A stretch of 41,974 nt of DNA from Bacteroidota bacterium (GTDB lineage Bacteria; Bacteroidota; Bacteroidia; Chitinophagales; Chitinophagaceae). Below, one piece after another: positions 14,489 through 23,852 of the stretch. Position 1 is the stretch's first letter, and every line of letters starts with the position of its first letter. A program made the position numbers and the translations under genes. The stretch spans positions 1-41,974 of the forward strand of contig JAEZDR010000072.1 in NCBI GenBank assembly GCA_023433265.1, given 5' to 3'. The notes under the pieces are model-generated. The model saw only the letters and a list, made by a program, of their open reading frames with translations, did no database searches and was not told where the DNA came from.

Positions 14489-15796
14489 ATGAAATCGAGA
14501 ACCCTTAAGAGAGACAAAGTAAACATCATTACACTTGGCTGTAGTAAGAACCTTGTTGACAGCGAAGTACTTAGCGGTCAATTACAAGCTAATGACATAG
14601 CGGTGGTTCACGAAAACAAGAAGACAGACCATAACATAGTGGTAGTGAATACCTGTGGGTTCATAGACAAAGCCAAAGAAGAGAGTATAAATACGATACT
14701 TGACCAGGTGGAGCTGAAAAGAAAAGGCAGGCTTGATAAGGTTTATGTAACCGGTTGCCTGAGCGAACGGTATAGAAGAGACCTTGAAAACGAGATACCC
14801 GAGGTAGATGCCTGGTTTGGCACTTTGGAACTTCCTTTTCTTTTGAGGCGCCTGGATGCTGACTACAAAAGTGAACTGTTAGGTGAGCGGCTGCTAAGCA
14901 CCCCAAAACATTATGCATACCTAAAGATTAGTGAAGGCTGCAACCGTACCTGCTCGTTTTGCGCCATTCCTTTGATGAGAGGAGGCCATGTAAGCAAGCC
15001 TATTGAAGAACTAGTAAGAGAAGCTGAGCACCTGGTGAAAGGAGGTGTAAAAGAAGTGATGCTGATAGCGCAGGAATTAACTTATTACGGACTGGATATA
15101 TACAAGAAGAGAATGTTGCCTGACCTATTGAACAGGCTTGCAGACGTGAACGGGTTGGAGTGGATCAGGTTGCACTATGCCTATCCTTCAAAGTTTCCGC
15201 TGGAGATACTTGATGTGATGAGGCAAAGAGATAATGTATGTAACTACCTTGATATGCCCCTGCAACACGCAAGCAATAGAATGCTTGAAGCCATGAAAAG
15301 GCAGATTACCAGAGAGGAGATGGAAAATCTTGTGGCTGCCATCCGGGAGAAGGTGCCTGGAATCTGCCTTCGTACAACATTGATAGCAGGTTATCCTGGT
15401 GAAACGAGAGATGATGTGGAAGAGCTGAAAAGCTTTCTTATAAAACAGCAGTTTGACAGGGTAGGTATTTTCAGCTACAGCCATGAAGAAAACACTACCG
15501 CCTACGACCTCAAAGATGATGTGCCGCAGGCTGAGAAGGAAGAAAGAGCCAGGGAGATTATGGAGGTTCAGCAGGAGATAAGCTATGACAAAAACCAGGA
15601 GAAAGTTGGTAAAACCTTCAAGGTAATCATTGATAAAAAGGAAGCCGGCAGATACCTGGGGCGGACTGAATTTGACAGCGTGGAAGTGGATAATGAAGTG
15701 GTAGTTAATACTACAAATAAACTAACGGTAGGGGATTTTGTAAATGTGAGAATTACCCGGGCTTATGATTATGACCTGGAAGGTGAGGTAATTTAG
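14489..15796 (+). CDS. rimO: Ribosomal protein uS12 methylthiotransferase RimO
   Basis: This 435-residue radical-SAM enzyme adds a methylthio group to a conserved aspartate of ribosomal protein S12. The N-terminal MTTase domain has the three cysteines of the auxiliary 4Fe-4S cluster: C18 (TLGCSKN), C56 (VNTCGF) and C90 (VTGCLSE). The radical-SAM cysteines are C151, C155 and C158 in EGCNRTCSFCAIP. A TRAM domain closes the protein (about residues 370-435). LGCSKNLVDSEVLSGQL is specific for RimO rather than MiaB. ATG 14489 is chosen over TTG 14477 because of the family N-terminus and the promoter box. Confidence 0.95.
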   Translation: MKSRTLKRDKVNIITLGCSKNLVDSEVLSGQLQANDIAVVHENKKTDHNIVVVNTCGFIDKAKEESINTILDQVELKRKGRLDKVYVTGCLSERYRRDLENEIPEVDAWFGTLELPFLLRRLDADYKSELLGERLLSTPKHYAYLKISEGCNRTCSFCAIPLMRGGHVSKPIEELVREAEHLVKGGVKEVMLIAQELTYYGLDIYKKRMLPDLLNRLADVNGLEWIRLHYAYPSKFPLEILDVMRQRDNVCNYLDMPLQHASNRMLEAMKRQITREEMENLVAAIREKVPGICLRTTLIAGYPGETRDDVEELKSFLIKQQFDRVGIFSYSHEENTTAYDLKDDVPQAEKEERAREIMEVQQEISYDKNQEKVGKTFKVIIDKKEAGRYLGRTEFDSVEVDNEVVVNTTNKLTVGDFVNVRITRAYDYDLEGEVI

Positions 15797-15850
15797 CGGT
15801 CCATACCTACAAGCTTTTTAGGCCACACAATATCGATAGGCTTTCCAGCT

Positions 15851-15858
15851 TACTTTTG
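15851..15858 (+). promoter_or_regulatory. Promoter -7 box upstream of aroQ
   Basis: TACTTTTG is an exact TAnnTTTG match ending four bases before the aroQ ATG, so the predicted transcript start lies almost on the start codon. The -33 region has no clear TTG. Confidence 0.5.
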
Positions 15859-15862
15859 TTGC

Positions 15863-16291
15863 ATGCGGATAGCCATTATCAACGGTCCAAACCTGAACCT
15901 ACTTGGGCGAAGAGAAATCGACATCTACGGTAGTGAATCATTCGATAGTTACCTACCGAAGCTTGCTTCAATGTTTCCGAACATCGATTTTGAATACTTT
16001 CAATCGAATATTGAAGGCGAGTTAATTAGCGAACTGCAACGTGTAGGCTTCGACTTTGACGGAATCATCTTAAATCCGGGCGGTTATTCTCATACTTCTA
16101 TTGCCATTGGAGACGCGGTGGCTGCTATAAAAGCTACTGTAGTAGAGGTTCACATAAGTAATATTTTCAGCCGCGAAGACTTTAGAAAACATTCCCACGT
16201 AAGCGCTAAGGCAAAGGGCGTAATTAGTGGTTTAGGAATGAAAGGATATGAACTTGCTGTGAGCTATATATTGAGTGTTATAGAACAATAA
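15863..16291 (+). CDS. aroQ: Type II 3-dehydroquinate dehydratase
   Basis: This 142-residue protein is a type II dehydroquinase, which converts 3-dehydroquinate to 3-dehydroshikimate in the shikimate pathway and normally forms a dodecamer in the cytoplasm. It shows NGPNLNLLGRRE at residues 7-18, the catalytic tyrosine Y22 (DIYGSE), the substrate-binding ILNPGGYSHTSIA and the VHISNIFSREDFRKHS segment with the catalytic histidine. Length is normal. It stands alone, 66 bases after rimO, with its own promoter box and a terminator-like hairpin overlapping its stop. Confidence 0.95.
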   Translation: MRIAIINGPNLNLLGRREIDIYGSESFDSYLPKLASMFPNIDFEYFQSNIEGELISELQRVGFDFDGIILNPGGYSHTSIAIGDAVAAIKATVVEVHISNIFSREDFRKHSHVSAKAKGVISGLGMKGYELAVSYILSVIEQ

Positions 16292-16316
16292 AGCCGACAA
16301 TAGCCGGCTTTATTGT
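16285..16316. terminator. Bidirectional hairpin between aroQ and porU2
   Basis: A perfect 12-bp stem ACAATAAAGCCG (16285-16296) and CGGCTTTATTGT (16305-16316) encloses an 8-base loop. It spans the aroQ stop codon and lies 16 bases from the porU2 stop, so it can serve both convergent genes. There is no long T-run, so efficiency is uncertain. Confidence 0.7.
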
Positions 16317-16332
16317 AGAAAGATTAGGTTAT

Positions 16333-19300
16333 CTATCTCATCAGGTACATTTTACCATAACCACCTTTAAAGTAACTGTCTGTATCCACCTTGTTACCAT
16401 TGACATCCATGGTGTGGTATTTCTCCAGGGAATTTCCGTTGTGATTAGTGATCACTCTATAGAGATACACTCCATTGCCTAGCTTTTGTCCATACTGGTC
16501 AGTACCATCCCACTTATATTCTGTAATGTTTCTTCCTATATGCAGGGGCCCTAGTTCCTGCTTGGTGATTTCTTTTACTATTTTCCCTGTTACGGTAAGA
16601 ATCTGGATCCGTATATTCTGGGGCACCTCAGCGCCTGTAAGTGTAAAAACGAAAGCTGTTGATGATGTAAACGGGTTCGGATAATTGAACATATTGCTAA
16701 TCATCGCTTTATTGATAACCTTAAAAGCCACGCGATATTCAACAGCGCTGACGGAATTGCTCATCTTATCTTTCGCTTTCACCCACAGTTCGTAATCTCC
16801 GTCCTCGGGTAAGAAAGGATTGAATTCAATTCTTGCCTCATTTTCCGGCGCGCCTGGCGTAGCACCAATGAAGCGCAACGTGTCAGTGCCATAGGCAAAA
16901 CGCCTGATTATTGAAGGCCCGCCCGACAAAGGCTTTCTTACTAATTGTACGGTTACGTTTGCTGTATCATCCAGCAACAGGTAACGGGACTCATCCTTTA
17001 CCTTGATAACGATATTTGGTCTTGCAGCTACCAAGTCATTATTGAGGATGTGTACACCATCAAAAGTTACATCCATCACTGGGCGATACTGATCATTATC
17101 CACATAAAAGTTCTTATACAACAGATTATTGTACAATGTAAACTCCGGTTGATCAAAGCCAGGATTAACGAATACGTGAAGTGTATTATTTCCAGTGAGA
17201 TTCATTGTTTCTATGTTATACCTCAACACAGCAGTATCACCTCCCTGAAGCGGTTTTAACCTTGGAACCTCTATTGTTTTGGCGACATTATTATTATCGG
17301 TAAGAACAAAACGAACTTTTAAACTATCAGCAAAAGGCTTGCTTGAAACATTCTTGAATGGTATAGCAACCTGTACCGGCTCGCCAATTTCGAAAGTATC
17401 TTTCATTTTAGCATGAAGATTAGGAGCTAATGCACCTTCCGGTAAATAACTTCCTTTCACAAACCAATACCGTAGTTGAGAAGGTGTAGCATATACTGTG
17501 TCCCTGTTAAACATCTTTAATTTAATATAGGGATAAACATTTGCGTTTACAAACGATAAGCTTGTATCGTTAGCGTTAACCACCGTGGTTAGAAGTTGCT
17601 CCTGACCGTTAGCAGTTACCCCAAACACCTGGACTGCTTCTCTGTCTTGTAATACCGGGTCGACTGATTTACCTTTCCATTGTAAGTTATGCCATGCACT
17701 AGCAGGTCCAAAAAGAGGCGTTGCCATTTGACCGTCAGCAAGGTGAGCAATGGCATTGAATGAGGCATTTATTACGTCTTCTTTTTCGCCAAACACCTGG
17801 ATGGGAGCGAACGAATTATCATTTTTTTTGAAGATAAATATGAACGGTCTCTTACGATTGAATGAATCTAACTGAGAAATTCCGTGTTGTTTTAGTTTGT
17901 TATACAGGTTATTTGTTCCGGGATCCCATTTCCATGCTTCAGCAAAAGGCACGTCGTAGAAGGGAGCTGGATCGTTGTGAATCATCGGGTACACGATAAT
18001 AAAATAGCCATCGGGAACAGAATCAATAAACGCAGATGCAAGATCTCTACCTGCTTGTGATGTAAAGTGGTATTCAAACTGTCTCCACCGTGTTTCGCCT
18101 GGTGTACTTCCCCATTTACCAACGTTAACACCATTTGCTAATGGTTCTAATGTTTTGCCATTTATGGCAATGAACTGAAGCGTACCATATGGCCATCCAT
18201 AGTTGCCCCAGTTTGCAACCCTGTTGTTCTTGATATCTACGAAGGAGCTAGTGTGATCGTTTGGAGGATAGTTTCCGTGTTGGATTGTTACAGGAGAATT
18301 CGTAGTTGGATAACGAAATACCTGGTCATTATCAAGAATCAGTTGTTCTAACACATTATTACTATACTGTCCAAAATGTTTTTGACCAAAACCTTCGGTA
18401 CTGCTATTGATATAAGTAAAGGAATAAGTAGTCCAGGACGGGTTATTGTCTTTTATGATAGCTGTGCGCCAGTAATACACAGTGCTATCAAGCCATGTGA
18501 TATTGATAGGGTCGAATTCAATGGCACCGCCAATGCTAGAAACGCTATACGCTTTTTTCAAGGGTGAGTTGAAAGAAGCAGAAGTATCTATCTCCATTGA
18601 GTAGTTAAGGAGTTCGCCCATAGCATTAGCAGTTGAAGCATAAAACTTAGTGCTTTGCTGAGAAACGATCGAGTAGTTGTATGGATACAATGGCCTTAGT
18701 TCGTCTTCAATAATCACAAATACGCGTTCTGCGGTATTATTAGATTCAGACATTTCTGCATAACGTCCATCAGGATCTACGGTTACTATAATCCTATTTT
18801 CACCCTTGTCTCTTAAAGGTAAAATTGGTAGTGATATTTGTACTGAATCTAAAAACCGAATAGCAGGCTTTAATGCTTTCTGTAAAACCACCTCTTGCGT
18901 GCCACCAGGATATTGACGTTTGATGGTCACTATCACAGAATCCTGCAAGGCTACAGGAATGGCTTTGCCCGCCGCTTTCCCTATGTTGTAAATGAATGCT
19001 TTTACTGTAAAGCTGCCATCAGCCACCGAAACAATAGTGGGAGATAGTTGTACTTTTGATTGCTCCACTACATAGTCCGGTAATGGCGAACTATTTATTT
19101 TAATGGAGGGGTCTCCATTTAATATATTTTCTTCTGCATGCAGGTAGCGAGATGTAGAATCGAAGCCGGAAGCCATTAGAAATTGTGAAGCGTCTTTAAT
19201 GTTTTGACTAATAGGCTTTCCATATCCACTACCCGATATAGACCGGTAAAGGCCGGTATTTAGTACATCAAGATAATTGGTAACACCGAAATGGGAAGAG

Positions 19301-21432
19301 GCAATAAAGGCAATACTTCCTTTGTTTTTCGCCTGTTGCCAAATCTCCGATAATGTTGGCGGAGCGTTTAATCTTGATGGATCCATACTGAATATATCTC
19401 CCGCAAGACACCCGTTTACTACAAATACAGGGTATTTCCCCGCGTTATTATATGATGCCGGGTTATTGAGCGCGTAATCGAGCGCTGTAGAAGACGAGTG
19501 GCCGAAATAGTTGATAATGGATGTACCGTTTTCCAGTGTTTTTTCCATTAAAGCGTCTGTGATTGGAGTAACCGGTCCAGTGGTTGATTTACTGAACCGT
19601 ATAATATTGGCTCCGAAGAGGCTATCGCGAATTGTGTTTTCATAGCCATTGAAATACGCATCGAGCGTTGCATCAAGACTAGGACTGTTACCTCCCGCTA
19701 CGTGAACCACATTCTTCATCCAGGCTTTTTCATCGATAGTTTGAGAGGAATTTGATTGTTGTTGCTCGTATGTTTTCAACTTTTCCAGGTAATCTGCAAG
19801 TTCCTGGTTATTTATAACTGACAACCTTCCAATGGCAGTGGTTGCAATAGGAACAAAGTTATCTGACGCTAAGAGAACATCAGAAGCAGGCCAACCAAAG
19901 GCGGGAACAAGGTTGAGCCTTTCTGCATTGGGATTATTCTCGTTCATTCTATACTCACTGTAGCTGACTGCTTTACCAACTAACACCGCGAATTGTGGTT
20001 TTTTGGTTGCAGTGAAGTTTACTCTCGCCCACCTGAGAAAATTCTTAATGCTTAAAGGATGTTTTTTAATACCAAATGCAAACTGGTCTACAAGCTCATC
20101 AATGTCATAAGAGGATGTTGAAAAGCTACCACCTGTAGCACTGCTACGATAGTTCATATAGTCTTGCAAAGCAGACCCGCCATTTGAAATGATCTTGTTG
20201 GTAATGAAAAGAAAGCTCGCCTGGTTAGCAGTATTAGTGAAGTTGATAAAGTTTTTGGGTTGAATAGATTCAATTGTATTGATATTCTCATCTGCCTGGC
20301 TTACGAGGACAAACGACCTTGGTTGACCCGACGGAGGGAGAGCAAACTGTAAAACCGTTCCAGCCATTTCTGCTGTGTAACGCTTTTGATTCGTAAGATC
20401 GTAAAGAATAGGAGTGGAGCCACCAAAATCGAAGTTTGTAATTTCCAGATACTTCTCCCCGCTGGCTGGAAGCTCAAACTTGAAGTTAGTTTTACCGCCA
20501 AAATTGAAACGACGGGCGTATTGCAGTTCAATATATCCAACCACAATCCGGTCGTTTTGACCTTGCCCTGAATTGGAGTTTGTAACAGCGACCCTCACAT
20601 TGGCAGAACCTGCCTGCAGCGTACTTAAGTTGATATTAGAACCCGTCAACACATTTGTATTAAAGTTGGGAAGTGGCTGGCTTACGAGGTTTGTACTATT
20701 TAGCGAAAGGTGAGTTGTACGTGTTCCTCCAAAAATTGAGCTGCCTGCAATAAGCGCAGTCAACTTTGCAGAGGGGCCACTGCTGGCTGCATACAAATCA
20801 GTAAAGCTATGATCAAGCGGACTTGCCGGATTAATATCCCTGGAGCTGAGAAATTCTCCCATATCGTAAGTAGACGACCAAACGTATTCACCAAAATATA
20901 CAGCCTTGCCACGATGAACCTGGTCACGAAAATTAACCCTTTCCTTGTGGATGAAATAAGGCTCAGCAGGCAAGGTGTTAGCTGCTACATCATTTACATC
21001 ATCTAAAATATGCCAATTGTTTAATGAGGGGTTTACCGTGAGAAAGTAAGCGGCTGTGTCTGTTTGAAGGCTGAGCTCGTCGTTTTGATGATGAGCAGCA
21101 TTCTTATAAAGCGCTTTATCAGGCTTCCCATCATTTCTTTCTCCCCAAAACTCAATATAGCCACTTGCAGGAAGTGAGCCAGCTGATACGGAAATGAAAA
21201 TGGGGACCTGAATTCCGTTACGCCATAACTGGAATTGCTGAACAGGAACGTTGGCCAGGCCGGCAGCAGCCAAAACTGGTTGGTTGATTCGATAAAGCCC
21301 TGAAGAGCCAACTTTGAATTTATAGTAGGTCTTTGAATAATCAATCCATTCGTTGTTAAACGACTGCGCGCTAACGCCGGTGTTAGAGGCAACAAACAAG
21401 AGAAGGATGAATATTTTATTAAAGTGCTTCAT
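16333..21432 (-). CDS. porU2: Putative T9SS sortase PorU2 (C25 peptidase family)
   Basis: This 1699-residue exported protein has a signal peptide (to about VSAQ, residue 23), an N-terminal beta-rich region and a gingipain-type C25 peptidase domain. The catalytic pair is visible: H645 in INYFGHSSST and C675 in VVNGCLAGDIF. The domain is followed by long Ig/CARDB-like beta regions (for example VEQSKVQLSPTIVSVADGSF) and ends in a T9SS-type C-terminal domain (NYPNPFTSSTAFVFTL and YLYRV). PorU is the sortase that cleaves CTD signals and attaches cargo at the cell surface. The size (PorU is nearer 1200-1300 residues) and the neighbour suggest the PorU2 paralogue, whose role is less well defined. 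The PorV2-type gene ends 10 bases upstream, so the two form an operon. Confidence 0.82.
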   Translation of the reverse strand: MKHFNKIFILLLFVASNTGVSAQSFNNEWIDYSKTYYKFKVGSSGLYRINQPVLAAAGLANVPVQQFQLWRNGIQVPIFISVSAGSLPASGYIEFWGERNDGKPDKALYKNAAHHQNDELSLQTDTAAYFLTVNPSLNNWHILDDVNDVAANTLPAEPYFIHKERVNFRDQVHRGKAVYFGEYVWSSTYDMGEFLSSRDINPASPLDHSFTDLYAASSGPSAKLTALIAGSSIFGGTRTTHLSLNSTNLVSQPLPNFNTNVLTGSNINLSTLQAGSANVRVAVTNSNSGQGQNDRIVVGYIELQYARRFNFGGKTNFKFELPASGEKYLEITNFDFGGSTPILYDLTNQKRYTAEMAGTVLQFALPPSGQPRSFVLVSQADENINTIESIQPKNFINFTNTANQASFLFITNKIISNGGSALQDYMNYRSSATGGSFSTSSYDIDELVDQFAFGIKKHPLSIKNFLRWARVNFTATKKPQFAVLVGKAVSYSEYRMNENNPNAERLNLVPAFGWPASDVLLASDNFVPIATTAIGRLSVINNQELADYLEKLKTYEQQQSNSSQTIDEKAWMKNVVHVAGGNSPSLDATLDAYFNGYENTIRDSLFGANIIRFSKSTTGPVTPITDALMEKTLENGTSIINYFGHSSSTALDYALNNPASYNNAGKYPVFVVNGCLAGDIFSMDPSRLNAPPTLSEIWQQAKNKGSIAFIASSHFGVTNYLDVLNTGLYRSISGSGYGKPISQNIKDASQFLMASGFDSTSRYLHAEENILNGDPSIKINSSPLPDYVVEQSKVQLSPTIVSVADGSFTVKAFIYNIGKAAGKAIPVALQDSVIVTIKRQYPGGTQEVVLQKALKPAIRFLDSVQISLPILPLRDKGENRIIVTVDPDGRYAEMSESNNTAERVFVIIEDELRPLYPYNYSIVSQQSTKFYASTANAMGELLNYSMEIDTSASFNSPLKKAYSVSSIGGAIEFDPINITWLDSTVYYWRTAIIKDNNPSWTTYSFTYINSSTEGFGQKHFGQYSNNVLEQLILDNDQVFRYPTTNSPVTIQHGNYPPNDHTSSFVDIKNNRVANWGNYGWPYGTLQFIAINGKTLEPLANGVNVGKWGSTPGETRWRQFEYHFTSQAGRDLASAFIDSVPDGYFIIVYPMIHNDPAPFYDVPFAEAWKWDPGTNNLYNKLKQHGISQLDSFNRKRPFIFIFKKNDNSFAPIQVFGEKEDVINASFNAIAHLADGQMATPLFGPASAWHNLQWKGKSVDPVLQDREAVQVFGVTANGQEQLLTTVVNANDTSLSFVNANVYPYIKLKMFNRDTVYATPSQLRYWFVKGSYLPEGALAPNLHAKMKDTFEIGEPVQVAIPFKNVSSKPFADSLKVRFVLTDNNNVAKTIEVPRLKPLQGGDTAVLRYNIETMNLTGNNTLHVFVNPGFDQPEFTLYNNLLYKNFYVDNDQYRPVMDVTFDGVHILNNDLVAARPNIVIKVKDESRYLLLDDTANVTVQLVRKPLSGGPSIIRRFAYGTDTLRFIGATPGAPENEARIEFNPFLPEDGDYELWVKAKDKMSNSVSAVEYRVAFKVINKAMISNMFNYPNPFTSSTAFVFTLTGAEVPQNIRIQILTVTGKIVKEITKQELGPLHIGRNITEYKWDGTDQYGQKLGNGVYLYRVITNHNGNSLEKYHTMDVNGNKVDTDSYFKGGYGKMYLMR

Positions 21433-21442
21433 TTATAGCTGC

Positions 21443-22552
21443 TTATCGTTTTTTCTTAGGTTCAAAATCTACACGGATCGAAAACACATGGGTAAAAAGA
21501 GGGTTGCTTTGGTTGGCCAGATTGGTAAAAGCGTAATCCAGTACCACATTGCCAACCCTAAATCCTGCGCCTGCCGAAGGCTGATAGATCCAAACTTTCT
21601 TTTGGTTCGTAGTATCGCCGTCAGCCAGACCGCGCTGGAAGTTTGAAATACCTGCCCTTACAAATAATACGTTGTTATACCCTAGTTCGATGCCTATCCT
21701 TGGATCGATGTTAAGAACTTTACTGCTAATTATTGTGTTACGCTGACCATCGAAAGTGAGATCAAGGTTAAGTTCTGTTAGTAGACTAAACTTTTTGCCA
21801 AGCTGAAAATTGTATCCTCCACCCGCAACCAGACGCGGAGCAGTCATTTCTGTACTTTTTTCCGGGATGTCGTTGTTAGTTAGGTACAGCCTTTCTTTTT
21901 CGGCATCGCTGAACGAAAAGCTCCAGGCATTGAAGGTGGTGGTGATATCGCGGGCTGCAAGTCCTATGCGCCAATTTCTCTTGCGGTACATAAGAGCAGC
22001 GTCTATACCAAAACCCCAAGCGTTAGCAAAACTCCCAACTTTGCGGTATATGATTTTGGCGTTACCGCCAAAGCTTAGACTGCTATTTTCGTTTTCCTTC
22101 CATTTCTGAGCATAAGAAAGGAGAAGAGCATAGTCTGCCGATGAAAAGGTTTTGATGTTGTTATAGTTGAGGGATCCATCAGGTTCAACAAGAAACAATG
22201 TGTTGGGAATATCATCCACTGCAAACCGCATGAAAGTGATACCCAATGTTTTACTGCCATTTTTAGTAGGAAGCGCTGCACTGAGGAAATCATATTTACC
22301 AATACCGGCAAAATATTCGGCGTGCATAAACCCAATAGAGGGAAACCTTTCAGCAAACGCAAGGCCTGCAGGATTCCAGTATCCTGCGGTATGGTCTTGA
22401 ACACTGGCTACCTGTGCACCGCCCATAGCAAGGCCTCGGGCACCGGCGCCTATATTGAGGAACTCGTTTGAATACTTGCGAAACTGAGAAAAGCAAGTAA
22501 GGGAGGATAAAACGACTAAAAAGGTTAGGGTAAGTCGCTGAACACGATTCAT
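21443..22552 (-). CDS. porV2: Outer-membrane PorV/PorQ-family protein (PorV2)
   Basis: From ATG 22552 the protein has 369 residues with a signal peptide ending near CFSQ (residue 23). The mature N-terminus EFLNIGAGARGLAMGGAQVA followed by GYWNPAGLA is the hallmark of the FadL-like PorV/PorQ family, and the rest is a 14-strand-type barrel ending in FSIRVDF before a basic KKKR tail. PorV binds cargo and shuttles it to PorU, so the adjacent PorU2-type gene makes a functional pair plausible. A longer frame from 22606 would put 18 residues before the signal peptide and overlap the promoter. Confidence 0.8.
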   Translation of the reverse strand: MNRVQRLTLTFLVVLSSLTCFSQFRKYSNEFLNIGAGARGLAMGGAQVASVQDHTAGYWNPAGLAFAERFPSIGFMHAEYFAGIGKYDFLSAALPTKNGSKTLGITFMRFAVDDIPNTLFLVEPDGSLNYNNIKTFSSADYALLLSYAQKWKENENSSLSFGGNAKIIYRKVGSFANAWGFGIDAALMYRKRNWRIGLAARDITTTFNAWSFSFSDAEKERLYLTNNDIPEKSTEMTAPRLVAGGGYNFQLGKKFSLLTELNLDLTFDGQRNTIISSKVLNIDPRIGIELGYNNVLFVRAGISNFQRGLADGDTTNQKKVWIYQPSAGAGFRVGNVVLDYAFTNLANQSNPLFTHVFSIRVDFEPKKKR

Positions 22553-22556
22553 GGGC

Positions 22557-22589
22557 GTAAGATACAATGCCTGAGATAATTGCTGCAAA
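22557..22589 (-). promoter_or_regulatory. Promoter of the porV2-porU2 operon
   Basis: On the minus strand a -33 TTTG (22589-22586) is followed after 21 bases by TATCTTAC (22564-22557), which matches six of the eight consensus positions including all four fixed at TA and TT. It lies four bases before ATG 22552. Confidence 0.45.
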
Positions 22590-22915
22590 GGAGGGGGCAG
22601 TCGCATCGATTTTTAATGATAACCTAATAACGAACAGGAGGTTAGTTTATTGTTGATTGTTAACGAAAAACAAAAAGGAAGGGGTGCATTGGACACGGTG
22701 TATTGCTTCCACGGGCTTGGGACGCATGGACGGTAGAAGGATGATTTCCTTGCTTGTATTCCTGGATTTAGAGAGCGAAAGGCCGTAGAAGGATGAGATC
22801 CCTGGCTGCTGTTACTGGTGCGTGACAGGGGAGGAAGGGCAGCGTCATCGGCTTTGGATAAGGTTTAGATCAGGTTTACTATGGGGTGATGATGAAGCTG
22901 ATTAAAGTTTTTAAC
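22590..22915. other. Divergent intergenic region with short direct repeats
   Basis: No gene is supported. The region is less AT-rich than other spacers and contains the 12-bp direct repeat GTAGAAGGATGA at 22733-22744 and 22785-22796, each followed by similar sequence (TTTCCTTGCT and GATCCCTGGCT). It separates porV2 from the 11-bp repeat array. Confidence 0.4.
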
Positions 22916-22981
22916 GCTGTAGATACGCTGCAGATACGCTGGAAATACGCTTCAGACCTGCTGTAGACTTGCTTTAGACCT
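22916..22981. repeat. Tandem 11-bp repeat array, six units
   Basis: Six consecutive 11-bp units begin GCT: GCTGTAGATAC, GCTGCAGATAC, GCTGGAAATAC, GCTTCAGACCT, GCTGTAGACTT and GCTTTAGACCT. There is no spacer and the units diverge gradually. The array ends 11 bases before the -33 element of the downstream gene's promoter (22993), so an operator role is possible. Rotated, the first unit (TGTAGATACGC) agrees with the unit at 2564-2574 (CGTAGTGACTC) at seven of eleven positions. Confidence 0.88.
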
Positions 22982-22992
22982 GAGATTTATCA

Positions 22993-23023
22993 TTGTTTAG
23001 AGGATTGTGGTAAAATAGTTTTG
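22993..23023 (+). promoter_or_regulatory. Promoter of the member-B small-protein gene
   Basis: TTG at 22993-22995, a 20-base spacer and an exact TAGTTTTG (TAnnTTTG) at 23016-23023 form the best-spaced Bacteroidota promoter in the window. It predicts a transcript start near 23029 and a leader of about 13 bases before ATG 23042. It also overlaps the alternative TTG start at 23021, which is therefore unlikely. Confidence 0.65.
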
Positions 23024-23041
23024 AACAGAAAACGGGTTTAT

Positions 23042-23779
23042 ATGTCGAAACAGAAAGGGCCAATAAAGGTGACGGGAAAGATGGGGGATATGATATTTTA
23101 TTATCATCCGTTTGCCAAAAAGATTGTAGGGCGGACCTATGATGTGGTTTTGGCCAGCGAGAGAGCCAGGACCGACCCAGCATATGAAAAACTGAGAGCT
23201 AACGGACATATTCACGGCGATGCATCAAAAGCTTGTTCTTTATTGAGAAAAAGTTTTGGGGAAGCTGTTGCCGGAATTAGTGACGGGAGGATGTTTTACA
23301 GGATGATGCGACCTGCCAAACAGGTGCTTATAGCCGGGCGGGAAGAAGATGTTCATCCATTCCATACCGGACATGCACAACAGATGCGAGGGTTCCAGTT
23401 TAACCGGGCTACGGGATTACATAAGATCATTGTATCGGGCTGGAAAATCAAGCTACAGGGGGAATACCGGGTAACAAAGTTTGACGAACCGATTGTGGAG
23501 GCCGTAAAGGGGGCGAGCCACTTCCAGATTGTGAGTTTCGTGGTGGGAGTGGACTTTGAAGAGAAAACGTTTGAAGGCAATTATGATACGAGTGAGAGGA
23601 TTGAACATGGCAGTGGTAAGGTTGAACCTTTTGAATTAAATGCAGAGGTGCCGGCAGGCTATCCCGTATATTTTAATGTGATAGCCATCAGGCAGTTTAA
23701 ACTGGTGAACGGGACATTTCATGCGTTGAATAACTCTACGGGGCAAGCGGCGGATATTGTTGAGATTTGGAACCGGTAG
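23042..23779 (+). CDS. Small-protein family member B, unknown function
   Basis: From ATG 23042 the protein has 245 residues and opens MSKQKGPIKVTGKMGDMIFYY, then KIVGRTYD, DPAYEKLRANG and DASKACSLLR. This matches the N-terminal layout of the gene at 1834-2391 (M-[A/S]-[R/K]-Q-x-G-x-I-x-V-x-G), so they are members of one family, although the C-terminal halves differ. Here the C-terminal part is longer and beta-rich (KIIVSGWKIKLQG, YFNVIAIRQFKLVNG). There is no signal peptide or membrane helix. The gene is preceded by an 11-bp repeat array and flanked by a 12-bp direct repeat, TTTAGAGGATTG. Function unknown. Confidence 0.7.
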   Translation: MSKQKGPIKVTGKMGDMIFYYHPFAKKIVGRTYDVVLASERARTDPAYEKLRANGHIHGDASKACSLLRKSFGEAVAGISDGRMFYRMMRPAKQVLIAGREEDVHPFHTGHAQQMRGFQFNRATGLHKIIVSGWKIKLQGEYRVTKFDEPIVEAVKGASHFQIVSFVVGVDFEEKTFEGNYDTSERIEHGSGKVEPFELNAEVPAGYPVYFNVIAIRQFKLVNGTFHALNNSTGQAADIVEIWNR

Positions 23780-23852
23780 AACCCTGATCTTGTCCAGAAC
23801 CTTGATTAAAGGATTATGGGATTCGCAATTGATTTTGTTAGCTGAATCCTGA

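Noticed and set aside
22555..22606. Upstream ATG extension of PorV2
   Set aside because: It places 18 residues before a clear signal peptide and covers the promoter elements.
22916..22981. Possible CRISPR array
   Set aside because: The 11-bp units are directly adjacent with no spacers and no cas genes are present.
23021..23041. TTG start for the member-B gene
   Set aside because: It lies inside the -7 box, and the family N-terminus starts at ATG 23042.
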